A stretch of 64,000 nt of DNA from Micromonospora sp. WMMD980 (GTDB lineage: Bacteria; Actinomycetota; Actinomycetes; Mycobacteriales; Micromonosporaceae): positions 3,534,001 through 3,598,000 of the forward strand of contig NZ_JARUBE010000003.1 in the NCBI RefSeq assembly GCF_029626035.1, written 5' to 3'. Every line of letters begins with the position of its first letter. The first letter of the stretch is position 1. Both the position numbers and the translations under genes were made by a program. Below are positions 26,522 through 35,387 of the stretch, piece after piece. The notes under the pieces are model-generated. The model worked only from the letters and a program-made list of their open reading frames with translations. It made no database searches and was not told where the DNA came from.

Positions 26522-27205
26522 TCAGGCTCCCGGCAGCGGCGTGGCGGTGGCGCCCTCGCGGGTGACCCGACGCACCACCCAGACCGTGATCAGCAACAGC
26601 AGCGCGTACGGCGGATAGCCGAGCGCCAGCCGGGCCACGCCGAGCGCGGTGTCCTGGTGGGCCAGGTAGAGCCCGGCCTGCACGCCGACCTTGGCCAGCC
26701 ACACCACGCCCCAGAGCACGGTGAGCTGGGTGAAGGTGCGCACCAGCTTCGGGTCGTCGCGCCACTCGGAGCGGCCCTTGGCGACCAGCACCGACCAGAG
26801 CCAGCCGACCAGCGGCTGCCGGATCGCGGCCGAGAGCAGCAGCGCCAGCCCCAAGCCGATGCCCTGGACGATGCCCGGCAGGTAGAAGTCGCGGGCGTTA
26901 CCGGTCTTCAGGGCGATGCCCGCGCCGATGGCGATGCCGATCAACCCGTTGACCGCGTGCCGCACCGGCCGGCGCTGGATCAGCCGCACCGCGGCGATCA
27001 GCAGCGTCACCGCGATGGCGGCGATCAGTGCGGGGCGCAGCTCGCCCGCCATGTTGGCGATCACGAAGACCACCACCGGGATGCTCGACTCGACCAGGCC
27101 CCGCCACCCGCCGAGCTGGTCGGCCATCTGCTCGGCGATGCTGGGCAGCCGCTCCTCCTCCTGCGGGTCGAGGCCCGACGGGGTGTGCTGCTGTCCGGTC
27201 GTCAC
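26522..27205 (-). CDS. DUF3159 membrane protein
   Basis: A 227-residue membrane protein with about six helices in the second two thirds. The conserved start EEERLPSIAEQMADQLGGWRGLVESSIPVVVFVIAN is the hallmark of DUF3159 (mycobacterial Rv2693c). The GTG at 27205 overlaps the stop of the OB-fold gene as GTGA, so translation is coupled. Function is unknown; the conserved position next to trkA genes and an OB-fold protein suggests a housekeeping membrane role. Confidence 0.88.
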   Translation of the reverse strand: MTTGQQHTPSGLDPQEEERLPSIAEQMADQLGGWRGLVESSIPVVVFVIANMAGELRPALIAAIAVTLLIAAVRLIQRRPVRHAVNGLIGIAIGAGIALKTGNARDFYLPGIVQGIGLGLALLLSAAIRQPLVGWLWSVLVAKGRSEWRDDPKLVRTFTQLTVLWGVVWLAKVGVQAGLYLAHQDTALGVARLALGYPPYALLLLITVWVVRRVTREGATATPLPGA

Positions 27206-27582
27206 TTCGGCGGCTCCAGCTCGTAGGACGGGTTGTAGATCACCTTGCGGTCGTCGCGTACGGCCACCCGGCCGTGCGCGGTGAGGTGCCGGCCCGGCTC
27301 GATCCCGGCGATGTGCCGCCGGCCCAGCCAGACCAGCGTGACCACGTCGTTGCCGTCGTAGAGGTCGGCCTCCAGCGTGGGCAGGTTGGTGCGCGGCGTG
27401 TAGACCACCGTGCGCAGCCGCCCGGCCACCGAGACCACCTGACCCCGGTTGCACTGGTGGGTCGGGGTGCCGCCGGACTCGGCGCTCTCCCGCCGCAGCT
27501 CCTGCGCCTCGATCTCGGCCTCGCTCGCGGTGAGCCGTCGCAGGAGCCGCCGCAGCGACACCCGGCCCTGGTCGGTCGTCAT
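27202..27582 (-). CDS. OB-fold nucleic-acid-binding protein
   Basis: A 126-residue protein. Residues 1-35 are a helical leader (LRRLLRRLTASEAEIEAQEL), and residues 45-120 form an OB-fold (GQVVSVAGRLRTVVYTP, LEADLYDGNDVVTLVWLG, HLTAHGRVAVRDDRKVIYNPSYEL). This resembles the anticodon-binding or RecG wedge type OB-fold and matches Rv2694c. It probably binds RNA or DNA, partner unknown. It is the first gene of a coupled pair with DUF3159. About 250 bp of very GC-rich DNA without a gene separates it from the DUF3710 gene. Confidence 0.85.
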   Translation of the reverse strand: MTTDQGRVSLRRLLRRLTASEAEIEAQELRRESAESGGTPTHQCNRGQVVSVAGRLRTVVYTPRTNLPTLEADLYDGNDVVTLVWLGRRHIAGIEPGRHLTAHGRVAVRDDRKVIYNPSYELEPPK

Positions 27583-27833
27583 GACCTCCGCGTCTCCCTC
27601 TCCGCCGGCGGGGCTCCGCGGGTGGCGGAACCGTCAGGCCAGCGTACGCCGATCCGGCCCGTCGGCGGCACCGCCGGGCAGCGGCGTGCACGCGTCGCGG
27701 GCCCGACCTGCCGGTCCACCGGGGGGCCGGGGGCGGCTCCGCGGTCCGGACCGGCGGGCCGGGCGGCGGACACGCCGCGGGCCCGGCCCGGCCGGCTCGT
27801 GCGCCGACGGAACCGGGCCCGACACGCGGTGAC

Positions 27834-28478
27834 TCAGACCTCCTGCGGACCGGCGGCCTGCTGCTCCGCGGCCTGCTGCTCGGCGACCTCGCGGGGCAGG
27901 CGCAGCGGCAGTGGCTCCCGGACGGGCTTGGCCTCCTGACCACGGTCCACCACCAGGCCGTCCAGGCAGGCGGCGAGCGGGCCGGCGGCGGCCGGGTCGG
28001 CGGCCGCCCGGCCCTGGAAGACGCCACGCACCATCCACCGCGGCCCGTCGATGCCGACGAAGCGCAGGTCGGTCACACCGTCCGGGGTGCGCACCCGGGC
28101 GCGCAGCTCGGGGCCGCGCTCGCCCTCGACCTCCTCGGCGGCGGCGCCGTCGTTCGCCAGCGACGTGCGGATCTCCTCGCGCACCTCGTCCCAGATGCCG
28201 TCGGAGCGGGGCGCGGCGAAGACACCGAGCTGCAGCGCGTTCTGCCCGTGCACCAGCACCACCTGCTGGATCACGCCCTGCGGGTCGGCCTGCACCCGCA
28301 CCTCCACGTCGGGCACCGCCGGGATCTGAAGGCTGCCCAGGTCGAGCCGGGGCTCGTCGGGCGCCTCGCTGACGTCGTACGGGCCGCGGGCCGGCGTCGT
28401 CGAGGTCTCCTCGGCGGCCAGGACGCCGTTGTCACGCGCCTGCCGCGCCTCGTCGGCCCGCTTCCGGGAGAAGATCAC
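27834..28478 (-). CDS. DUF3710 protein
   Basis: A 214-residue soluble protein with the DUF3710 core: ARGPYDVSEAPDEPRLDLGSLQIP, then PQGVIQQVVLVHGQNALQLGVFAAPRSDGIWDEVREEI and GPRWMVRGVFQGRAA. The C-terminal tail is Glu/Gln/Ala-rich and repeats AEQQA. It starts MIFSRKRADEAR (GTG 28478), as in Rv2696c. It lies just downstream of dut on the same strand, 25 nt apart, and is probably co-transcribed with it. Biochemical role is unknown. Confidence 0.88.
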   Translation of the reverse strand: MIFSRKRADEARQARDNGVLAAEETSTTPARGPYDVSEAPDEPRLDLGSLQIPAVPDVEVRVQADPQGVIQQVVLVHGQNALQLGVFAAPRSDGIWDEVREEIRTSLANDGAAAEEVEGERGPELRARVRTPDGVTDLRFVGIDGPRWMVRGVFQGRAAADPAAAGPLAACLDGLVVDRGQEAKPVREPLPLRLPREVAEQQAAEQQAAGPQEV

Positions 28479-28503
28479 TGAGTCCACCCTCCGCTGTTCG
28501 CAC

Positions 28504-29007
28504 TCACCCTGCCACCTCTTCGTTCTGCCCGCCGGCCGCAGCCGGAACCAGCCCGGCGTGCCCGCCGGTGGAGCCGTGCCCGCCGGCGCCGCGCCGGGAC
28601 GCGGGCAGCTCGGCCACCGGCCGGAACTCGGCCCGGGCGACCCGCTGCACGACGAGCTGCGCGATCCGGTCGCCCCGGCTGATCGTCGCCGGCGTGTCCC
28701 GATCATGGTTGATCAGGTTGACCAGGATCTCACCCCGGTAGCCGGCGTCGACCGTACCGGGCGCGTTCAGCACCGTCACGCCGAGCCTGGCGGCCAACCC
28801 CGATCGGGGATGGACCAGTCCCACGTACCCCTCCGGGAGGGCCACCGCGACGCCGGTGGGCACCAGGGCCCGCCCACCGGGCGGCAGCTCCACGTCCGCG
28901 GCGGCCACCAGGTCCGCGCCGGCGTCGCCGGGATGGGCGTACGCCGGCAGCGGCAGCTCGGGGTCGAGCTGCCGTACGGGCACGGGCACGACATCTGTCA
29001 CGGTCAT
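28504..29007 (-). CDS. dut: dUTP diphosphatase
   Basis: A 167-residue trimeric-type dUTPase that hydrolyses dUTP to dUMP and pyrophosphate, keeping uracil out of DNA. The five motifs are visible: HPGDAGADL (1), [10 protein letters not shown] (2), [14 protein letters not shown] with the catalytic Asp and Tyr (3), [13 protein letters not shown] (4) and the C-terminal [11 protein letters not shown] (5). GAAGAGG stands close to the ATG at 29007; a GTG five codons in is an alternative. It is divergent from the DUF3093 gene and followed by DUF3710, the same order as in mycobacteria. Confidence 0.96.
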   Translation of the reverse strand: MTVTDVVPVPVRQLDPELPLPAYAHPGDAGADLVAAADVELPPGGRALVPTGVAVALPEGYVGLVHPRSGLAARLGVTVLNAPGTVDAGYRGEILVNLINHDRDTPATISRGDRIAQLVVQRVARAEFRPVAELPASRRGAGGHGSTGGHAGLVPAAAGGQNEEVAG

Positions 29008-29086
29008 CCTCTTCCGTCCGGTCCTCGCGGGGTGCCCCTGCCATCCTGCCGGTTGGCCGGTCCGCCGCGCGCCGTACCCTCGCAGT

Positions 29087-29578
29087 GTGCGTCAGTCGTC
29101 ATCTCCGGCCGCCCCGACGGCCACCCCCGCGCTCTACGCGGAGCGTCTGGGGGTGCCCTGGTGGGCCTGGCCCGCCGGGCTGGCCGTGGCCGGGCTGCTC
29201 GCCGCCGAGCTGTGGCTGGGCGCGACCGGGTTCCGGGCCTGGCTGCCGTTCGTGCTGCTGATTCCCGCCACGGTGGCCACCCTGGCGTGGCTGGGCCGGA
29301 TCCGGGTGACCGTCCGCGACGGCGAGTTGGTCGTCGACGACGCCCGCCTGCCGGTGCGTCACGTCGCGGACGCGCTGCCGTTGGACGCGGCCGGCCGGCG
29401 TGAGGTGCTCGGCGTGGGCGCCGACCCGCTGGCCTTCGTGGTGCAGCGCCCGTGGATCGGCGGCGCCGTCCAGGTGGTGCTGGACGACCCGGCCGACCCC
29501 ACCCCGTTCTGGGTGGTCAGCTCCCGGCGCCCGGTGGAGCTGGCGGCCGCGCTGCTGGCCGCCCGCGACGCCGCCTGA
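29087..29578 (+). CDS. DUF3093 membrane protein
   Basis: A 163-residue protein with two adjacent membrane helices at about residues 22-60 ([37 protein letters not shown]) and a C-terminal cytoplasmic domain containing [27 protein letters not shown], the DUF3093 signature. The GTG start at 29087 has no clear ribosome site. Divergent from dut, as in mycobacterial Rv2698. Function unknown. Confidence 0.85.
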   Translation: MRQSSSPAAPTATPALYAERLGVPWWAWPAGLAVAGLLAAELWLGATGFRAWLPFVLLIPATVATLAWLGRIRVTVRDGELVVDDARLPVRHVADALPLDAAGRREVLGVGADPLAFVVQRPWIGGAVQVVLDDPADPTPFWVVSSRRPVELAAALLAARDAA

Positions 29579-29605
29579 CCGGCCCCGGACCGGGACGGCC
29601 GGCGG

Positions 29606-30472
29606 TCAGGCCCGCTTGCCGGGCAGGCCCCGGGCGGTGTGCCGGAGGTCCTTGCGAAGCTGCTCGCCCAGCGCCCGGGTGGCCCGCCGGTTGAGGTAGC
29701 CGGCCACGGCCGCGCCGGTCAGGAACGGCCCGAGCGTGGTGAGGTTGCGGCCGAAGCGGCGCAGCAGGCTGTCCCGCAACTCCCGGCGGGCGGCGGTGCC
29801 GAGCACGGCGCTCACCCCGACGCCGGGCATCATCGGGTTGATCCCCCGCTGGCCGGCCCAGGACTGCACCAGCGCCACCGTGCGCGCGGTGCCACCGGTG
29901 GGCAGCGGCATCCGGTGCAGCTCGTGCAGCTCGCCGATCAGCTTCAGCTCGATCGCCACCACGGCCACCGTCTCGGCGGCCAGCAGGACGGGGGCGGAGA
30001 GCAGCGTCGGCGTGACCGCCCACTCGACCGCGGCGACGCCGCCACCGGCCGCGCCGATCCCCGCGGTGGCGCGGGACGCGTTGCGGACCAGCCGGTCGGC
30101 GAGCGCGTCGTCGTCCAGCCCGGGGAAGTGTCGCCGCAGCGTGGCGGCGTCCCGGATCGGCACGTGCGGCGCGATCTCGGCGACCGTCTCGGTCATCCAC
30201 CGCAGCGCGGCCTTGGGCTTGAACAGGTCGGTGAGCCCGCGGGCCCGGGCCTGGCCGACCAGCCGGACCAGCAGTTGCCGGCGACGGGCCGGCGCGATGT
30301 CGTCGGCGGTGAGCGCGGCGACCGTGGCGCCCAGCTCGTCGCCGGACGGGGCATGCGCCTGGTCCCCCGCACCGGTCGGGTCGCCGGCCGGGTCCGGGAC
30401 GGACGGTGTCGGTCCCGTTCCCGGGACCGGCGACCGGTCGGTGTCGCCGGTCCGCTCGCTGCGCTCGCTCAC
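29606..30472 (-). CDS. Conserved hypothetical protein with hydrophobic core
   Basis: A 288-residue protein. The first 60 residues are disordered and acidic (SERSERTGDTDRSPVPG…). The rest is mostly helical, with two stretches long and hydrophobic enough to associate with membrane (ATAGIGAAGGGVAAVEW, LLSAPVLLAAETVAVVAIELKLIGEL). The C-terminus is basic (GEQLRKDLRHTARGLPGKRA). I recognise no domain with certainty; a remote link to EcsC-like proteins is only a guess. The GTG start and next codons (GTGAGCGAGCGCAGCGAGCG) match the repeat type seen at other operon junctions here, so the true N-terminus may be later. Confidence 0.65.
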   Translation of the reverse strand: MSERSERTGDTDRSPVPGTGPTPSVPDPAGDPTGAGDQAHAPSGDELGATVAALTADDIAPARRRQLLVRLVGQARARGLTDLFKPKAALRWMTETVAEIAPHVPIRDAATLRRHFPGLDDDALADRLVRNASRATAGIGAAGGGVAAVEWAVTPTLLSAPVLLAAETVAVVAIELKLIGELHELHRMPLPTGGTARTVALVQSWAGQRGINPMMPGVGVSAVLGTAARRELRDSLLRRFGRNLTTLGPFLTGAAVAGYLNRRATRALGEQLRKDLRHTARGLPGKRA

Positions 30473-30605
30473 AGGTCCGCCCCTCCTGCTCCGTGCGGCG
30501 TGGAGGCCGCCCGTACGAGTCAAGCAGCTTCCCGCCACCGGCGCACGGCGGCTCGAACAGCGGCGGCCCCGTCGAGGAGGCCGCCGCCGGTGTCCCGGCT
30601 CGGGA

Positions 30606-30902
30606 TCAGACGCACTCGCGGCAGATCAGGTCGCCGTTGCGCTCGACCGCCAACTGGCTGCGGTGGTGGACCAGGAAGCAGCGGGCGCAGCGGAACTCGT
30701 CCTGCTGCATCGGGAGCACCTTGACCGTGAGCTCCTCGTCGGCCAGGTCGGCGCCGGGCAGCTCGAAGCTCTCGGCCACTTCGGCCTCGTCCACGTCCAC
30801 GGCGCCCGACTGTGAGTCGACCCGCCGGGCCTTGAGCTCCTCGAGGCTGTCCTCGCCGAGGTCGACCTCGTCGCGACGCGGGGCGTCGTAGTCGGTGGCC
30901 AT
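30606..30902 (-). CDS. DUF4193 zinc-ribbon-like protein
   Basis: A 98-residue acidic protein ending in a four-cysteine module: FRCARCFLVHHRSQLA then NGDLICRECV, two CxxC knuckles that should bind zinc. The N-terminal half MATDYDAPRRDEVDLGEDSLEELKARR is the conserved DUF4193 start (Rv2699c). GGAGAG lies 9 nt before the ATG. Almost universal in actinobacteria and always near dut/suhB/sigA. A role in transcription or RNA is often suggested by context, but nothing in the sequence proves it. Confidence 0.92.
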   Translation of the reverse strand: MATDYDAPRRDEVDLGEDSLEELKARRVDSQSGAVDVDEAEVAESFELPGADLADEELTVKVLPMQQDEFRCARCFLVHHRSQLAVERNGDLICRECV

Positions 30903-31325
30903 CGGTTTCACTCTCCAATATCGATATGGTCGCTGCCGGTTGTAACGCCGGACGACGCCGTTTCGGTTCCCCTGGCCGGCCACCATCTGTGTCGGGCACC
31001 CGACCCGACGACCGTGGGGTCGGGTTCGCCGGAGCGGAACCCCCCGGCGAGCGCGGAACCTTACCCCCCCTTTGGGCGAGGCATGTATACCGCCCTCGCG
31101 GGAGAGATGTACGCCCCTGCGCCCGAAGTTGTTCCCAATGTGACTCAGGCGACACGAAGATAGGGGTAGTCCTACCCGTTCCCTTCGTGGCGCGCCGGCA
31201 TGTCGGACTGTTTCCACGCGGGAGCCGGACAAGGGTTAACCTCAGCGGCGTACTCCGACGGTCGACAGACGCGGCCCGACCGCGGCGGCCGCCGCCACCC
31301 AATCACTGTCCGGGGAGCGCCCAGG
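30903..31325. promoter_or_regulatory. 423-bp divergent intergenic region (DUF4193 / LytR_C gene)
   Basis: No gene is visible. The region should hold promoters for both directions. It contains a 14-bp inverted repeat GGGTAG-TC-CTACCC at 31164-31177, a GGTTAACC palindrome at 31233-31240 and, towards DUF4193, an AT-richer stretch around ATATCGATAT at 30918-30927. Base composition is less GC-rich than the coding regions around it. No operator can be named. Confidence 0.45.
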
Positions 31326-31856
31326 ATGAGTTTTGCGCGAGTGCGGGCACTCGTTGTCGTCGGACTGCTGGCGGTCATCGCCCTGGTCTTCGTGGTCATC
31401 GCCGTGGTTCGCGACAGCCAGAGCGAGGCCGGCACCGCCGCCGGCTGTCCGGACGGCTGGCCGCTTGTCGACCTACGACTACGCGAGCAGAAGGACGTGA
31501 AGATCAACGTCTTCAACGCCACCGACGAGGCCGGCCGGGCCGGCACCGTCGCGGACGACTTCCGCAACCGGAAGTTCCAGGTCGTGAAGGTCGGCAACGA
31601 GAAGAAGGCGGTCGACGGCGTGGCGGTGCTGCGCTTCGGCCCCAAGGGCGTCGGCTCGGCCCACCTGCTGCGGGCCTACTTCCTCAACAACGCCGAGCAG
31701 GTGTTCCAGGCCACCCGCAAGGACGACACGGTCGACGTGGTCCTCGGCAACGGCTTCCAGCAGTTGGCCACCACCACCGAGGTGAACCAGTCGCTCGGCG
31801 ACCTGGGCGCGCCCGAGGCGCCGGCCCAGACGTGCCCGATGCCGATCGACAAGTGA
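31326..31856 (+). CDS. Membrane-anchored LytR_C-domain protein (Cei-like)
   Basis: A 176-residue protein with a membrane helix at residues 8-30 (ALVVVGLLAVIALVFVVIAVV) and an outer LytR_C domain (VKINVFNATDEAGRAGTVADDFRNRKFQVVKVGN, GVAVLRFGPKGVGSAHLLRAYF). Two cysteines (AAGCPDGWP and QTCPMPIDK) may pair. It matches mycobacterial Rv2700 (Cei), which supports cell-envelope integrity. The ATG start has AGG 4 nt upstream within CCAGGATG. Two hairpins follow the stop. The suhB gene faces it from the other strand. Confidence 0.85.
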   Translation: MSFARVRALVVVGLLAVIALVFVVIAVVRDSQSEAGTAAGCPDGWPLVDLRLREQKDVKINVFNATDEAGRAGTVADDFRNRKFQVVKVGNEKKAVDGVAVLRFGPKGVGSAHLLRAYFLNNAEQVFQATRKDDTVDVVLGNGFQQLATTTEVNQSLGDLGAPEAPAQTCPMPIDK

Positions 31857-31860
31857 CCGG

Positions 31861-31925
31861 CGGGCCGGACCACCGGCCCGATGACGACACAGGGCGGTCC
31901 CCCGGGCTCCGGGCGGCCGCCCTGT
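31861..31925. terminator. Two consecutive hairpins after the LytR_C gene
   Basis: First CGGGCCGG-ACCA-CCGGCCCG (31861-31880), then a longer one with arms ACAGGGCGG and CCGCCCTGT (31889-31925) and an inner CCCGG/CCGGG stem. They lie 4 nt after the stop at 31856. The next 130 bp up to suhB hold imperfect copies of CACGGCTTCCC and no gene. Confidence 0.6.
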
Positions 31926-32057
31926 CACGTGTCCCGGCTCGACACGGCTTCCCGGCGCCGCGGCGCGGGCACGGCCTCTCCGGCGCGGCCGCGACGCCGG
32001 CACGGCTTCCCCGCCGCCGCAGTGCGGGCTCGGCCGCCCGGCGCGCCGGAGTGCGGG

Positions 32058-32879
32058 TCAGGGCCCGCCGGAGGCGTCCAGGTCGGTGAGGCGGGTGTGC
32101 AGCGGCCCGTGCAGCGCCGGCGGCGCGGCGAGCACCAGGTCCGGGCCGGCGGGCCGGTCGGACACCCCGGTCACCAGCAGGCCGGCCTCCCGGGCCACCA
32201 GCCCGCCGGCGGCGAGATCCCAGGCGGCCAGCCCCTTCTCGAAGTAGGCGTCCACCCGCCCCTCGGCGGCCAGGCAGAGGTCGAGCGCCGCCGCGCCCAT
32301 CCGGCGGATGTCCCGCACGTGCGGGATCAACTCGGCGACCACCCGGGCCTGGTGGGAGCGGCGGCCGGCGTCGTAGCCGAAGCCGGTGGCGACCAGCGCC
32401 TGCCCGAGGTCGGTCTCGGCCGAGCCGCGCAGCCGCCGGCCGTCGCGCCAGGCGCCGCCGCCCAGGGTCGCGGTCCACTCCTCGCCGGTGAACACGTTGC
32501 GCACCACCCCGGCGACGACCTCGCCGGCCACCTCGGCGGCGAGCGACACCGCGCAGTAGGGCAGCCCGTAGAGGTAGTTGACGGTGCCGTCGATCGGGTC
32601 GACGACCCAGCGCACGCCGTCCGGCGTCACCGGGGCGGCCTCCCCGGCCCCGTACTCCTCCCCCAGCACCGCGTCGCCGGGCCGCCGGTTCCGCAGCGCG
32701 GCCAGCACCTGCCGCTCCACCGCCCGGTCGGCGGCGGTGACCACGTCGGTGGCGGTGCTCTTGGTCGCGGCCACCGACACGCCCTCGGAGCGCATCCGGT
32801 GGGCCGTGGCGGCGGCGTCCCGGGCCACCTCGACGGCGATCGTGAGCAGTTCCCGCGGCGAGGGCGCGGAGGTGATCAT
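32058..32879 (-). CDS. suhB: Inositol monophosphatase family protein
   Basis: A 273-residue Mg2+-dependent phosphatase. Metal-binding motifs are present: [11 protein letters not shown] with the first Glu at about residue 75, [24 protein letters not shown], and the late [16 protein letters not shown]. It would dephosphorylate inositol-1-phosphate or a related sugar phosphate; in actinobacteria this feeds phosphatidylinositol and mycothiol. Position between the LytR_C gene and sigA matches mycobacterial suhB (Rv2701c), except that the polyphosphate glucokinase gene ppgK that follows there is absent here. Confidence 0.92.
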   Translation of the reverse strand: MITSAPSPRELLTIAVEVARDAAATAHRMRSEGVSVAATKSTATDVVTAADRAVERQVLAALRNRRPGDAVLGEEYGAGEAAPVTPDGVRWVVDPIDGTVNYLYGLPYCAVSLAAEVAGEVVAGVVRNVFTGEEWTATLGGGAWRDGRRLRGSAETDLGQALVATGFGYDAGRRSHQARVVAELIPHVRDIRRMGAAALDLCLAAEGRVDAYFEKGLAAWDLAAGGLVAREAGLLVTGVSDRPAGPDLVLAAPPALHGPLHTRLTDLDASGGP

Positions 32880-33017
32880 GTCGGTCCCCTTCCCGCGCGA
32901 TCGGGACCGCCCGGTTCGCGCGTGGGTATCATCCTTACAAAGTCCACATCTGCGCCGAATCGGCGGTCCCGGCCGCGGTTACGCCGTGCGGCGCAGGATG
33001 ATCGCGCCAGACGGCGT

Positions 33018-33023
33018 TACAAT
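33018..33023 (+). promoter_or_regulatory. Candidate -10 box of the sigA promoter
   Basis: TACAAT, a perfect TAnnnT match for the primary sigma factor, stands in the 285-bp gap upstream of sigA, about 140 nt before its start. I see no convincing -35 box, so this is a candidate only. Confidence 0.3.
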
Positions 33024-33164
33024 TCACCCTGCCCACGCGCCACGGACCGCCAGCGACCGGACGGACCGGGACACGGGGGTCCCTCAAAGACTCGCCCGGC
33101 ACGGCCGTTCGTGCTGCGCCGGACGACCCGGCCGTGCTCGCTCTTCGCCTCCGGAAGGTCATTC

Positions 33165-34760
<1,596 letters not shown>

Positions 34761-35007
34761 CCGCACGCGTCAACCAGACGTGTCGCTTTGATCACCAGCC
34801 GTAGAACACTGATCGGTGATCGGTCGGTTGCACGTTTGTGATCGTTGACGTGGCACCCTTGGTGCACGGCACACTGTCTTCCACGCCAGGTGTGACCTCG
34901 GTCCCCCGCGGGCACACAGGGAAGGCAGGGCCCGAGATGGGTGTTGCACGATAGGTGAGCAACGACCGACGAGTGTGTTCATCGGTGACGACCAGAGGAG
35001 GAAGGCG

Positions 35008-35241
35008 ATGACCCCGACCCTCACGCCGCCGCCCGAGACGGTGAGCCCCCCGGCCGCCGATGAACGGTGCGACCGCTGTAATGCTGCCGGCAAGCTCCGG
35101 ATCACCCTGTCGGGTGGGAGCGAGCTGGTGTTCTGTGGGCACCACGCGAACAAGTACGCGGAGGATCTGGTGAAGATCACCGTGCGCTACGCGACGGACC
35201 CGGAGTTCAGCTGGCGGGGCACCGATCTGATGGCGAACTGA
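35008..35241 (+). CDS. Small Cys/His-rich protein (DUF7455 type)
   Basis: A 77-residue protein with CDRCNAAGK near residue 22 and VFCGHHANKYAEDL near residue 45, a CxxC plus CxHH arrangement that probably binds one zinc. It ends YATDPEFSWRGTDLMAN. AGGAGGAAGG lies 6-12 nt before the ATG. Such small proteins follow sigA in many actinobacteria. Function unknown. The 247 bp upstream contain the inverted repeat GATCACC/GGTGATC and a TTGACG -35-like box at 34843-34848, so the gene probably has its own promoter. A strong terminator follows. Confidence 0.85.
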   Translation: MTPTLTPPPETVSPPAADERCDRCNAAGKLRITLSGGSELVFCGHHANKYAEDLVKITVRYATDPEFSWRGTDLMAN

Positions 35242-35268
35242 GCCGACAAACAATCCGCAACGCGACAT

Positions 35269-35308
35269 AACCGACCGGAGACGCCCAGACGGGCGCCTCC
35301 GGTCGGTT
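35269..35308 (+). terminator. Strong hairpin terminator
   Basis: AACCGACCGGAG-A-CGCCC, loop AGAC, GGGCG-C-CTCCGGTCGGTT, followed by CTTTC. Stem of 17 pairs with one mismatch, 28 nt after the small Cys/His-rich gene. Confidence 0.8.
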
Positions 35309-35333
35309 CTTTCGTGCCTGTCGCGCCTGCGGT

Positions 35334-35387
35334 GTTAAGCGGGGCCCCCGCCTCTACCGGAGGCGTTAAGAAGGGGCCCCTCCTTAC
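35334..35387. repeat. 54-bp GGGGCCCC element, copy 4 (best preserved)
   Basis: GTTAAG-CGGGGCCCCCG, central hairpin CCTC-TACCG-GAGG, then GTTAAG and AAGGGGCCCCTCCTTAC. The TTA in its last bases is the TAA stop codon (35386-35384) of the minus-strand helicase. It also stands 25 nt after a terminator of the plus strand. Confidence 0.9.

Noticed and set aside
27583..27833. A gene in the 250-bp gap between the OB-fold and DUF3710 genes
   Set aside because: Open frames there are extremely Arg/Pro/Gly-rich, lack ribosome sites and resemble no protein; probably non-coding GC-rich DNA.
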